This document shows, piece after piece, positions 23,255-34,534 of a DNA stretch of 64,000 bases. The notes under the pieces are model-generated. The model worked only from the letters and a program-made list of their open reading frames with translations. It searched no databases and had not been told where the DNA came from. This stretch comes from Tricholoma matsutake (taxonomy: Eukaryota > Basidiomycota > Agaricomycetes > Agaricales > Tricholomataceae): positions 10,726,001 through 10,790,000 of the forward strand of contig AP026546.1 in NCBI GenBank assembly GCA_026075535.2. The letters are read 5' to 3'. A program made the position numbers and the translations under genes. Numbering within the stretch: the stretch's first letter is position 1; each line of letters starts with the position of its first letter.

Positions 23255-25236
23255 GTGCGAATTAAAAACCGACTAGAGGGGGAGACCATGTCAAAGTACT
23301 GGATCCAATCTAACAAGGAAATGAAACCTAGGGACCCAATATTTGCCCTTAAGAAACCCGAGCATATCCCAAACAATGGAACCCAAACCCCCAAAACCCA
23401 TGAAAGGAACTCACGATGGATGGCTGAACTAGCCCGAACATACCACGACAGCCTACAGAACCAAGGACATGAAGATCGGAATCCTGAGACAAGTGTCCAC
23501 ATAACTAATAATATCCTAGAAAACATTGAAACAGAACCTAGCTTTGTGGACACCCAGACAATGAGCTCTCTGATCACTGAAGATGAAGTGATGACTGCCC
23601 TGAAACTATCTGACAATGATAAGGCCACAGGGCTCGGTGGAGCAACCTATGAGATGTGGAAATCAATCGCCCAAGAACGAGAACAACATGGAACCAAAGA
23701 AGAACCCTTCAACATCATACACCTCATGACTGCAGCATTCAACGACATAGAACAGCATGGAACAATCCTCGGTTCCAACTTTGCTGATGGATGGATGTGC
23801 CCCATATACAAAAAGAAAGAGCAAGATGAGATTGAGAACTACCGACCTATAACCTTATTCAACACGGACTACAAACTGATGACCAAAGTCCTAGCAATGT
23901 GCCTGGCAAAGTCCGCTCCAACCCTACTACACAAGAGCCAAGCTGGGTTTGTACCTGGAAGACAAATATCAGAACAGACCCAACTAATTAAAATGGTCCT
24001 GAATTATGCAGAGGCAACTGAGGAAAATGGGATGATTGTTGCCCTTGACCAAGCCAAAGCATACGATAAAATAGAGCATGACTACCTGTGGAAAACCCTG
24101 AAAGCCTTTAAGATACCCAACTATTTCATATGCACCGTACAAAGCCTATACTCAAACGCCTCAACCAAAGTGATGATAAATGGATGCCTAAGCACCTGCT
24201 TCCAAGTAACTAGGGGTGTACGCCAAGGAGACCCCCTATCATGCCTCCTTTTTAACCTAGGAATTGAACCCTTAAGCCTAATGTTAAGGAAATCCAACTT
24301 GAAAGGACTAAACGTACCTGGAACTAGAGAGAGACTAATCGCCATGCTCTTTGCCAACGACACAACAACCTTCCTCCCTGAAACAGACTCCCTAACAGAC
24401 CTGACTGTGATCCTCGACCAATGGTGCTATGGGGCTGGTGCACAATTCAATACAACCAAAACACAGATAATACCTATGGGAAGCAAAACCTTCAGAGAAA
24501 ATTTTACCCAAGAAAGGAGGGCCAAAGCTGAACATGAAAAGATCCCCGAAAGTATCCATATCAGAAGGGATGGGAAATCCATACGTATCCTGGGCGCTTG
24601 GCTTGGCAACAATGCCCCCAAAGCTACACCCTGGTCTCCGATCATTGAGAGAATTGACAATGCCCTAGCAGGCTGGGACCACTCCAAACCCACAATCGAA
24701 GGACAAAAAATGCTCATGCAAATAATTGTTGGTGGTTGTACACAATACCTCACCCAGACCAACAAATGCCCAAACCAATAGAAAAACAAATCCAAAAAAC
24801 CATACACACCTTCATATGGGGCAACAAGATGAGTCCAGTGAAGGAAAGTATGCTCCTGGCGCCCAAGGAACTGGGGGGGAGAGGTCTACTTGACATTCAA
24901 GCCAGAAATGAAGCCATCCAACTGATGTGGTTGAAGAGCTACCTAAACTTCGGCCCCTCATGCACACTGTGGATGCACTATGCTGATGCCATAATAAAAA
25001 TGAATACACCTAAAATGGAGCGAAATATCAGACCTGAAACCCGAAAAATTATTTTCCTACAAACATGGAAGACCTACACTGGGAACCACCTGAACAACAA
25101 GAACCCGATAGAAATAAAAAACATGATCCACACTGCAAGGAAATATGGAACACAAACTGAAATCTTCACCACCACTCAAGATGTTGCAGGGCAACTACCA
25201 ATCTGGTACCACACCCAAGCCAACCAAAAAATCTGA
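23255..25236 (+). pseudogene. LINE ORF2 reverse transcriptase, catalytic Asp lost
   Basis: A 508-codon frame (23255-24781) carries the LINE RT motifs in order: KATGLGGATYEMWKS, WMCPIYKKKEQDEIENYRPI, QAGFVPGRQISEQ, VALDQAKAYDKIEHDYLW, TRGVRQGDPLSCLLFNLG. The catalytic box reads FANDTT where FADDTT is expected. The Asn codon (AAC, 24356-24358) follows GCC, so one CpG G-to-A change explains it. A frameshift near 24740-24780 leads to the thumb (EKQIQKTIHTFIWGNKM, LGGRGLLDIQARNEAIQ). This RT cannot be active. Confidence 0.9.
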
Positions 25237-25297
25237 CAACTAATAGCCTCCCCAAACAGCAAGTGCCTCCTCGAGAAACACCATATCTCAACTGTGA

Positions 25298-26152
25298 GTG
25301 ACACCGAGAAACTTGCCAACTACCAAAACACTGAAGTCCTGGTACTGCAGATGCAATGCATGCACAACCATCTGGAACACCGGCTGTGGACACCCCTCGG
25401 ACTGTATAAAGCTCACCAAAAACCTTTTGGAAACCCTACTGCCCAAGTGGAATCCTACAAAAATCCCCCACATAACCCCCAATGCCCCCGGAAATGAACC
25501 AAATGAATGGGTTGCATTCCCCCCATCCCTACTGACTGCCGCCACAATCAAGGACATTTTCCGAGTCTTTACTGAAGGTGATATGCATGGTGCTGCTGTA
25601 AACACTGAGGTTGAACCCGGGCCCAGCATAATAGTTGCAACAGATGGGTCCACCTTTGACACCGGAACCACTACAGCCCGAGCAGGTGCCGGAATCTTCT
25701 ACCAAGAAGGAGACCCAAGGAACAGATCACTACGACTACCCCCAACACTCCCCCAGACAAATCAGGCAGCCAACCTCACCGCAATCAAAGCTGTTGTAGA
25801 GGAGACCCATGGAATCCCTAATCTATACATTGAGAGTGACTCCAAATACACAATCACTGCACTCACCCAGAATTTGACCCAACACGAAGACCATGGATAC
25901 ATAGGAATGGCTAATGTGAAGATCCTCCAAGCAACTGTTGTGACCCTCTGAAATAAGGAAGGAAAAACTATGCTCCAATGGGTCAAATGCCACTCTAGAC
26001 ACAAAAGAAACGAGGGAGCAGACCAAATGGCAAATCTAGGAGCACAAAAAGAACATCCAGATGAAATCAACCTAACCATCCAACCAACCTTTTGGCTAAC
26101 AGGCGCGAAGCTAAGTAAATTAACACAATCCTTAGCATACCAAGGCATCTGA
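25298..26152 (+). pseudogene. LINE RNase H domain, one in-frame stop
   Basis: Removes the RNA strand after cDNA synthesis. Motifs: IVATDGSTFDTGTT (first Asp), QAANLTAIKAVVEE (Glu expected where Asn is found), LYIESDSKYTI (second Asp), then after a TGA at 25949-25951 the same frame gives WVKCHSRHKRNEGADQMANL (His and last Asp). The block then runs to a stop at 26150. Loss of the Glu and the stop make it inactive. Confidence 0.85.
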
Positions 26153-26179
26153 CAGAAGAAAACACAATCCAACTTACAT

Positions 26180-26923
26180 CAGAGAAGGGCTACGACCCAA
26201 ATGATCAACCAAATACAAAATGAAGTGGAAGACGCAACTGGAAAAATTCCTAGTGAAGACCAGATCTGGAAAGCCATCCGACACAAAGATTTCTCGAGAA
26301 ACTTACGCTATTTCCTGTGGATGGCCGCACACAATGCATACTGAATCAGTGAATACTGGCTGAAAGAAAATTTCCGTGAAGAACTTCAAAACAGATGCGA
26401 TTGCACACACTGTGGTGTCCCAGAAAGAATGGACCATATTCTGACCCGATGCGAGTCCCCTGGACAAAAAGAAGTCTGGGAACTGGCCAAACAAATGTGG
26501 GCCCAGAAAAGCCTCGAATGGTGACAACCCTGGATAGGCAATATCATAAGTTGCACCCTAACTGAATTCAAAAACAACGATGAAAAATCCCCCCCCGGGG
26601 CAAACTGACTATGGAGAATCCTAATATCCGAATCTGCACACCTAATCTGGAAACTATGCTGCGAGAGGGTGATTAGGAATGAAAACAACTCCCATACACC
26701 AGATGAGATTAGAAATAGATGGTACAAAATGATGGATAACCGACTGGAAACTGACTGCTCCATGACCAGCCCCAGATATGGGAGAAAAAGTCTTCGAACT
26801 AAGGCTGTAATAAGTACATGGAAAAATACCCTCGAGAATGAGGAAGACCTCCCCAGCAATTGGACAGAGGTAAGCGGGGTTTTAGTGGGTAGGAGCTGGT
26901 CGACACGAGAGGGCATGGGTTAA
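26180..26923 (+). pseudogene. LINE ORF2 C-terminal region with CCHC
   Basis: Follows RNase H with stops between pieces. RNLRYFLWMAAHNAY is followed by CDCTHCGVPERMDHILTRC, a C-x2-C-x8-H-x4-C zinc motif usual at the end of LINE ORF2. After it come HLIWKLCCERVIRNEN and EIRNRWYKMMDNRL, ending at 26923. The 3' UTR (26924-27104) and A tail follow. Confidence 0.8.
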
Positions 26924-27951
26924 ACCTGCCCTCACGCCAAAACCAGCTGAGCCCCACACTCTGTGCGTAAATGCATTTCCTCGCGGTATATACACTTCTC
27001 CATCTTTCTCTGAGGTCTAAGAATCCTCGGAACCCCTAGCGGGCAATGGGACTGTAACTTTGTTAGAGCCCCAATGCCATCCCCTCGTGTGAAACACTCC
27101 ACCAAAAGAAAAAAAAAAAAAACTTCATTTAACGAAGTGTGTACAGCCAAACTAATAATAAATTGTGTTTGTGAGCAGCCAAACAACTGAGGTGACAACA
27201 AAATATCACATATGCTGAGTTGGAAATAAGCCAAAAATAGCTGAATGAAAAGAAATGCCCAAATGCAACTGAACCACCTGAAGACCACCACATTCTCGCA
27301 TCCAGCTGTTTAATGATTATTTTCTGATTTCTCATTGATGTCACAAATATGTACTGCTATGATTTTTTTATTGTTCTTTCTGCATTTTTGCTTCACCAAT
27401 CAATCACCAATTTTTCACTGCTCTCATTTAAACCCTTGGCATTCTAAAATGATTGTGTCAAATAAGATAGAAACCTAAAAGTACCAGGCATGGCTAACAA
27501 ATTTTACCTGCTACATAATAAGCACTGCAACATAGATTTACATTCCATTATTTTGAGCATAGGACAACTTCAAAACATTTGCATGTACTAAGTATTAAAG
27601 TAATCCTGTGTGACACACAGTTGAACTTCAAACCTAGCTTCAAGTTGAACATTGATCTCATGCAAGGATCGCACAACTCAAAAAGCTGCCAAACAGAGTT
27701 ATTAAACGAGTTCCATCAATTACACATTGATCAAGTTAGGGAATGAACTATTTTTGCTGCTCAAATCCCTCAAAAGGGTGCAAAATGTTGCGAAATTTTT
27801 CTCAAAAAATTTGGCCACCCTAAAATGTCATGGGAAAAACTTCGGAGATAGGTTTTTTGATGTATTTTGATGAGCTGAATCAAAATCTGAAGCCGGTTTG
27901 TCCAAGAAAAATCCTGATCACAAGATATCAAAATTGTCATGTTTGTTTGTC

Positions 27952-29700
27952 CACAACTGTAGCTGCTAGCACACTGCCAATGGGTGTAACAGATTCTGAT
28001 GATACAACTTGGAATCTTGCACCCAAGAAGCAAAAATTGAATGAAACACAGGAAGATATAGATATTGATGAACCATGGAAGATGCATGGAATTTGTATCA
28101 ATTATAAACACCTTCACAATCCTTTTGCACATGAGGAAAATGACAATTTCTTATCAATAGAAGAAGTCTATGCAATTGTTGCTGGAGACAAACTTACAAG
28201 TCTTGAAGATGCAAAGAACTCCCTGGATTGGCCTGAATGGCAAAAGGCCATGAAGACTAAATTGGATTTGTTATCAGAGAAGGGGACTTGGGAACTCATC
28301 CAGAAACCTCACAATGCAGTACCAATCAAAAGTAAATGGATCTTTGTCAAAAAGCGCAATAAAGAAGGGGAAGTAGTAAGATATTGAGCAAGATTAGTGG
28401 TGAAAGCATCTGCACAATGACCCAGATTTGATTATAGGGAAACATTCTCACCAGTTGTCAGGATTGATGCACTACATATGTGCAATACTAGCACTTATAC
28501 CTGAAAAGGGACTCCAACAAATGGATGTAAATGGTGCATATCTGAATGGCACTTTGCAGGAGGCAATATATATGCAACAGCCTGAAGGATGTGAAGATGG
28601 AACAGGTCAAGTATGCAGGTTAGTCAAAACACTTTATGGTTTAAAACAGGCAGGCTGAGAGTGGAATAATGAACTTGATGGCAAACTCAAAATTCATGGC
28701 TATGCGTGCTTACTTTCTGATCCATGCACATATATATGACATGATGGTAATGACTTCAGAATAATGGCTATCTGGGTGGACGACTCACTACTTGTTGCTT
28801 CATCTGATAAAATGATGGAGCATATGAAAGAAACACTCCACTCAGAATGGGATGTAACAGACCTTGGAGAGCCGAATAAAATTGTTGGCATTAAAGTTAC
28901 ACAAACTGAGAATACAATAACTATATCTCAACAGAGATATATTAAAAATATTCTCCATAACAAAGGAATAGCTGATGCAAATCCTACCGGTATACCCATG
29001 GACCCCAATATAAAGCTTGGACCAAATCTGGATGATAATAAACCCAATCAAAGCAATTCATATGCATGATTATTGGGGAGTCTGCAATTTTTGGCAAATT
29101 CCACAAGACAGGACATAAGCTATGCAGTTAATAAATTGGCTGCCTACACTGCCAACCCAGGTTTAAAACACCATGGTGTAATAAAGCAAATACTCAGATA
29201 CCTTGTGGGTACAAAAACTCTAGGGATAACAAATAGAAAATCCCAAGATGAAACTGGAACTGGAAACCTCTTCCATGGATATGCAGATACTGCATACGCA
29301 AATGCTGATGACCTCAAATCCACAACTGGCTATGTTTTTCTAGCAGCAGGGGGAGCAATCACATGGAAATCAAAGAAACAAACTGTGATAGCATTGTCCT
29401 CTACAGAAGCAGAATATGTAGCACTGTTGGAGGCTGGATGAGAGGCGACATGGCTGAGAAATTTGTACAGTGAACTCGGATTCTCACTGACAGAGATTAA
29501 GGTGATAATGAAGGATCCGTAATATTGACACATAATCCTCAATTTCACCAGCGATCAAAACATATCACTATTTGCCATCACTGGGTCTGAACACTAGTAA
29601 CAGACAAAATATTTGATATACAAAACTGTTGAGACTGGGAACAAACAGCAGATGTGTTAACAAAGGCATTACCAAGGCCCAAATATATATGACATAGGGC
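27952..29700 (+). pseudogene. copia reverse transcriptase and RNase H, decayed
   Basis: Resumes the copia Pol after element X. SDDTTWNLAPKKQKLNE leads into RT: DWPEWQKAMKTKLDLL, IKSKWIFVKKRNKEGE, a stop, [53 protein letters not shown] (catalytic VDD intact), VTDLGEPNKIVGIKV. RNase H follows: NSTRQDISYAVNKLAAYT, GNLFHGYADTAYANADDL, IALSSTEAEYVALLEAG. TGA stops after AQ, KQAG and LEAG stand at positions that are Arg in copia elements. The Pol end (QTADVLTKALPRPKY) lies near 29650. Polypurine tract at 29871-29879. Confidence 0.9.
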
Positions 29701-29879
29701 AGAGATGGGAATGCAGTCAATGTGCAAACTCAGTAGCTTTCCTCGCATGTGAGTTGGTGTTTCCCACAGGGTTTTCCACCGCATAGAGGTTTTAATGCAC
29801 CTGAAAGGCAAGAAATTTAACATTTGAATTGTTTATTAACCATTCCTATGGACTCAACCGTGCTAGGCTTGAGGGGGAG

Positions 29880-30083
29880 TGTTGTGATATTCAATCCTAG
29901 TGCAATATGTTAGTGCATCACAAGTGCAACACTAGCACATCATGTATAAAAATAGAACATGATGTATTTATAGATCACAACATACATACATCATAGTATA
30001 GGAGAATACAAGATGTTCTACCTTGTCCTGAACTCCCATGATTTAATCCCTTCAAACTTCTCCTTCACACCATAAACCCAATA
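29880..30083 (+). repeat. copia 3' LTR
   Basis: Starts TGTTGTGAT directly after the polypurine tract GAGGGGGAG (29871-29879) and ends AACCCAATA. Same length as the 5' LTR (204 bp). Followed by the GGATG target duplication. Confidence 0.95.
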
Positions 30084-30155
30084 GGATGAAACATGGGTGA
30101 TGTTGTCCAACAAATTTGAAAAATTGAACAGTGAGTGACTACCACCAATCTTACC
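30084..30155. other. flank between copia and hAT
   Basis: Starts with the right GGATG target duplication of copia and ends with ATCTTACC, the candidate left target site of the hAT element. Confidence 0.5.
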
Positions 30156-30156
30156 T

Positions 30157-32248
30157 AGTGTTGCCAATGGCATGGCTCAGAGCCACAAGCCATTAAGCTG
30201 AGCCACTATTTTGGGTGAGCCGCTCTGGTAATTGGCTCCAGGCTGTACCTCGCTCAGCTTTCAGATTGGGCAACTCAGAGCAGCTCAGAGTGGCTAAGCC
30301 ATCCAAAAATGGCATGTGTGAGCTGGCTTTGACTTGGGTGTTTCGATCATGTCTGGCTGCTTCTCCTGCACTGCCTCCCCTCCCTTCTCTTCATCCACTC
30401 TATCTTACACTCTTTTTCTTTGTTTTCTAGTACTATCTAGTATGTGAAACTCTTGTAATACCAAGTAAGCATGTTTTGACTTTGTGATCAGCTGATTCTT
30501 ATCTCTACTAGATAGATCTCTGCATATCTCTGTAACGACTCTGCCTGGTATCGTGCCAGACTCACCCATTCTTACCATCACCACCACACCCTTCCACCAA
30601 ACCCAGCTCCCACCACTCCCATGCCCATGCACACACTAGCAAGAGCTGGAAATAGCCCCAAATGATGATCTTGGACAGCACATGGGTGCGAATGGTGGCA
30701 ACTGTCATTTTTACTGCTGGTATGGGTTGTTTTGTTTTGTTTCTTGTATTTATATACTAACTAAGCATTTTTCTTCTTTCTTTAGGATATAAGCTATTGC
30801 TAACAATGGGGGCTGATGCTATGCAACCCACAAATGCCCGCTTCCCTGTGCAAATGGGATGTCAGGCCTTCAGAATGGACAGGAGATGGAGAAGGGGTGC
30901 AGGTGATGGCTGAGGGGTACCAGGAGATCCATGAAGTGGGATGCCCGCTAGGTAAGCACCTATCGACACCCCGACTGGTGACATCACTGACAGCTGTGGA
31001 AGGATGAAGCGATGATTCCAAATGCTCACACACATGCACAAACATCGATGACAGCTAGCCGACTATGATTATGGACAACACACCACCTGCATCCAGCTCC
31101 TTGAGCAACTGCTTGAGGGGTGGATTGTGGGAGGAATGCTGAGCATGGACAACAACAACCATGGATGACACACCACCCAAATCCATCCCCTTGAGCAACT
31201 GCTCGAGGGGTGGATTGCAGGAGGAACACTGACTGTGGATGATGACAACTGTGACAACCACACCCACACCTGCAGCAGGGGCTTCTCATTGCATGGTGGT
31301 GGTGATGCAGGGTGGGCAATGTGATCTTCTGCTTCCTACCTCCAATCCTATTGCTCAACATGTACTCTTATTGCTCAATCCCACCATATGACAAGAACCA
31401 CCAGGCTCAATGGAAGTCTCATTTACTTATGTAATTCTGATCCTATCATGTATTAATAGGCTATTGGTATCAATACTTCTGTTTTTAGCCCATATGAACT
31501 GTCACATAAGAGAAGCAGGTCCACACTCTGGTTTCTTTTCAACCCCCATCTTCCTTGCTCTCCTCTCTTGCTCTCCATTTCTTATCATGCCTCATGGAAA
31601 AAAACCTTTGAAAAATACAGAAGATATTCCTCAGCATGAGCAAGCCAAACAGCCTGTTGCTGCAGCTGACCATATGCAGACATTTATATTATGTTTCTTC
31701 TCTGACTATGGTTCATGTAATTAGCTCCTGGTGTACTTCCTGACACCTCTGGTATATGTTCCGTAATTCTTTTCTTACAGTAATTCCAATTCAAGTGTCC
31801 TGAAAATTCTGTAGAATCTTGTACTTGCATTCTGCAAAAGGCATCTTTGAAACAACCGGGCATGTTATTCAATAATCTGTGCATTTATATGCTGACAGCT
31901 GACTGCACATCAGAAATGGCTGTGCCTCATACAAAGAGCCAGAATACAACCAAGTCATCATCTAATATTGCTTGGCAAGGTATGTTATCCACAAATTTTA
32001 GATTCTTGAAATGATTATGATTTTTTATGGCATCAATGTTACTCCAGATGTATTACCAAGCACAGGTTCTTTCATACCCACTCTAACAGGTTTGTAAATT
32101 TGTCATGGCTTGATATAGAAGTAAAGATAATTCTTATAGAACCTTCTATTCCACAACCACGTCTTTGCCAACCATCTAAGCATTCACAGCAGGCAAGTCT
32201 CACTCTCAGTGTTCTCAGATATACATACAACTAGTAGGGTTTATTTAG
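30157..32248. other. hAT left non-coding region with hairpin repeats
   Basis: No gene recognised. Contains two copies of the GAGCAACTGCTY hairpin repeat (31090-31130 and 31180-31220), and near 30840-30960 a CAAATGGGATGTCAGG block that recurs around 43400, 44690 and 47390. Confidence 0.5.
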
Positions 32249-32495
32249 ATGGATCCATTACAACCATTGACTCCCACTCAACCTAAGGCAATTAAGGCTA
32301 AGACTGCAAAACCCTCTGACAAGGCTGCGAAGTCCTCCAACAAGGCTCCAAAGTCCTCTGACAAGGATGTGAAGTCCTCTGATAAAGCTGTGAAACCCTC
32401 CAAGACCACTAAGCAGAAGGTTCAATGTGTGAAGTCTATTCTCAAGACTCCAGTTGCTCCTGTATCTATCTTTGCTGCTTGTCAGATTGAGGCTT

Positions 32496-32861
32496 TATAA
32501 GGGCAACCTAAGCCTCTAGCAAAGGGAAATCCAAAGAGAAAACTCTAAGGATCCCCTTGCTGATGCCCAGTATATGTGAAGACGACAAAAATCAAATATA
32601 ACCTAAAAATAGAAAAAGGCGGAGATAGGCGGATCAAGGCCACCGAATGACATCATACCAAGGGGTATGTGTCGGAAGGGGTACTCCGCCTCTAAATATA
32701 AAAGTGTCAACATATACAAACATGATAGCAAGGGAAAATTAGTAATAAAATCCGGAAAAATCATAGAAAATGAAGAATAGAAGGAAATGAGGTGGGGAAA
32801 AATATGGGACGAACATAAAAAATAGGAAAAACACACAGGGCACCACCCTAGTCCCCTTACA
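32496..32861 (-). repeat. family 2 gypsy 3' LTR
   Basis: Same ends and length as the 5' LTR. Preceded on the minus strand by a polypurine tract (AGAGAGGGGGTGA, 32874-32862). Confidence 0.97.
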
Positions 32862-32896
32862 TCACCCCCTCTCTAAGATGCATCGCCCCGATGCAT

Positions 32897-34534
32897 TCAA
32901 AATCGTATACGACCAAAGTCTGTGACTTGAATGCGACGCGGTGCAGCAGTGTGCCGTCGGTGGAATTCCTTGATTAACCGAGGGGCATTTACGTCAGACT
33001 CTTTGACCCATGAGTTCTCCTCATACCCATAACCCTTCCAATGTACCAAATACTGGAGTTTTCCTCGACGCAAATGGCTGTCCAAGATTGACTCGACTTC
33101 ATATTGGGGTTCTCCCTCGATCACTGTAGGTGGTGGTGGTGGGTGTGAATGGCATCCCGGGAACGGATCTGGGGGAGCTGGAAGCAATTTGACGACATGG
33201 AAGACGGGATGGAGTCTGGACATGGAGGCTGGGAGGTGTAGATGATAGGCATGTGTTCCAACGCACTTGACAATGGGGAAAGGTCCCAAGAAGCGATGAG
33301 CGAGTTTCTTGGATGGACGTGTAGTGGAGATGTCACTGGAGTCAAGATAAACTCGATCACCAACCTTGTACTGAGGGGTTGGGGAGTGGCGCTGGTTGTA
33401 AAATTGCGCCATGTCGTCCTTTGCCTTTGCTAAGGCTGCCCTTGCCTCCTCCAAGCTATCCCTCATGCGTTCTGTGAACTCATTCACTGTCTCGATGTGT
33501 GAGGGAGTTTGGCGAGGTTCAAATCCCATGCGTGGATGTCGTCCAGTGTCTAAGAGGAAAGGGGTCTGTTGAGTGGAAGCATGGACATGGTTGTTGTACC
33601 CGAACTCGGCCAAAGGAAGGAGATCATCCCAATCGTCCTGGCATTCATTGACAAAGAGGCAGATGTACTGCTCCAGTTCCTGGTTGACTCGCTCTGTCTG
33701 GCCATCAGTTTGTGGGTGATAAGCAGTTGAAGCGAGGAGTTTGATCCCCAGGAGTCGGTACAGCTCACGAGTGAACTCTGCCATGAACTGAGGGCCACGA
33801 TCCGAGAGGAAGGCACCAGGAAGTCCATGTAATTTCCACACGTGGTGGAGGTAGAGTCGAGCGGCACCTAGGGCACTGACAGTGGTGTGAGTGGGAATGA
33901 AGTGAGCGCGTTTTCCCACTGAGTCAACTGTGCACATCACCGCATCAAACCCATTTGACTCTGGCAATTCCACCACAAAGTCGACGCTGACGACATCCCA
34001 ACGACTCTCTGGGACAGGAAGAGGGTGTAGCTCACCAATAGGCTTGTGACAAGGGACCTTGGTGCGTAAGCAAAGGTCACAAGTGCGACAATACTGACCA
34101 ATGAGCCGTGACATTTGTGGCCACCAATAATTCCATCAGGTGAGCTCCAAGGTCTTCCAGCATCCAGGGTGGCCAGCAATCTGTGAGTCATGGTGTTGGG
34201 ATATGATGCGCCGGCGAAGGTCTGGGTCATTGGGAACATAGATGCAATTCCTGAAATACAACAAGTCCTCCTTTTCAGCCCACTCTGCCGCACGTAAGGA
34301 AAGGGTCGATCCATTCCTCAGTTCCTTAACAGCTTGGGCGACAACATCCTCATGTAAACCGCTACGGTTTGCGCGACGAATGTCACGTAGAATGTCCCGC
34401 TCCTCGCCCTGGGGTACGATGCCTTCCAGTGCCCGAATGGTGAACAGGTCTGGCTGCAACAGCACAATGTTTTGGTTGTCACTGCTGCCATCCCCATGGT
34501 CTGCACGTCGGGATAGGGCATCAGTCTTCCCCAT
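32897..34534 (-). pseudogene. family 2 gypsy integrase with chromodomain, one stop
   Basis: Joins the previous frame after SGRSMGKTDALSRRAD. The zinc-binding part (HDSQIAGHPGCWKTLELT) is cut by a TGA near 34136, then NYWWPQMSRLIG and CRTCDLCLRTK follow in the 405-codon frame 34114-32897. The catalytic triad is visible: VSVDFVVELPES, FLSDRGPQFMAEF, QTDGQTERVNQELEQY. After a GPY-type region (HRFLGPFPIVKCVGTHAY) comes a chromodomain, YEVESILDSHLRRGKLQYLV then HWKGYGYEENSWV. Chromodomains bind methylated histone tails and steer insertion into heterochromatin. This fits an element nested in other repeats. Confidence 0.95.

Larger units (their letters stand above)
17817..27120 (+). mobile_element. 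full-length LINE (Tad1/I-like), 9.3 kb, with two ORF1 copies
   Basis: Bounded by a 16-bp target duplication, AACTTCATTTAAYGAA (17801-17816 and 27121-27136, one C/T difference at a CpG). It ends in an A-rich tail (27105-27120). Order: 5' leader, ORF1a (18361-19566), ORF1b (about 19946-21515), AP endonuclease (22250-22853), reverse transcriptase (23255-25236), RNase H (25298-26152), C-terminal CCHC (about 26395-26460). Endonuclease plus RNase H plus a terminal CCHC fits Tad1/I-type fungal LINEs. Clade assignment is by layout only. Decayed by stops and frameshifts. Confidence 0.9.
17330..27951. mobile_element. element X: TIR DNA transposon of unknown superfamily, hosting the LINE
   Basis: The copia Pol linker stops at 17330 and resumes at about 27952. 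The edges form a terminal inverted repeat: the left begins GACAAACAAACACGACAA and the right end is the inverse with one C/T change at a CpG. Inside, about 0.5 kb remains left of the LINE and 0.8 kb right of it, so X itself is about 1.3 kb. CAAAAATTTGG..CCC motifs recur near 17490 and 27803, and GATGAGCTGAAT-like words near both ends. No transposase seen. The target duplication is not clear. Confidence 0.65.
14177..30083 (+). mobile_element. Ty1/copia retrotransposon with nested insertions
   Basis: Bounded by two 204-bp LTRs (14177-14380 and 29880-30083). The flanks carry a perfect 5-bp target duplication, GGATG (14172-14176 and 30084-30088). Internal order is gag, protease, integrase, RT, RNase H, the Ty1/copia order. 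The 15.9-kb span is inflated by a hAT MITE in gag (15049-15422) and by element X in the pol linker (17330-27951), itself carrying a LINE (17817-27120). Without these the element is about 4.9 kb, a normal copia length. Many CGA to TGA stops make it inactive. Confidence 0.95.

Noticed and set aside
24427..24807. Minus-strand 126-codon ORF
   Set aside because: Shadow of the LINE reverse transcriptase on the other strand.
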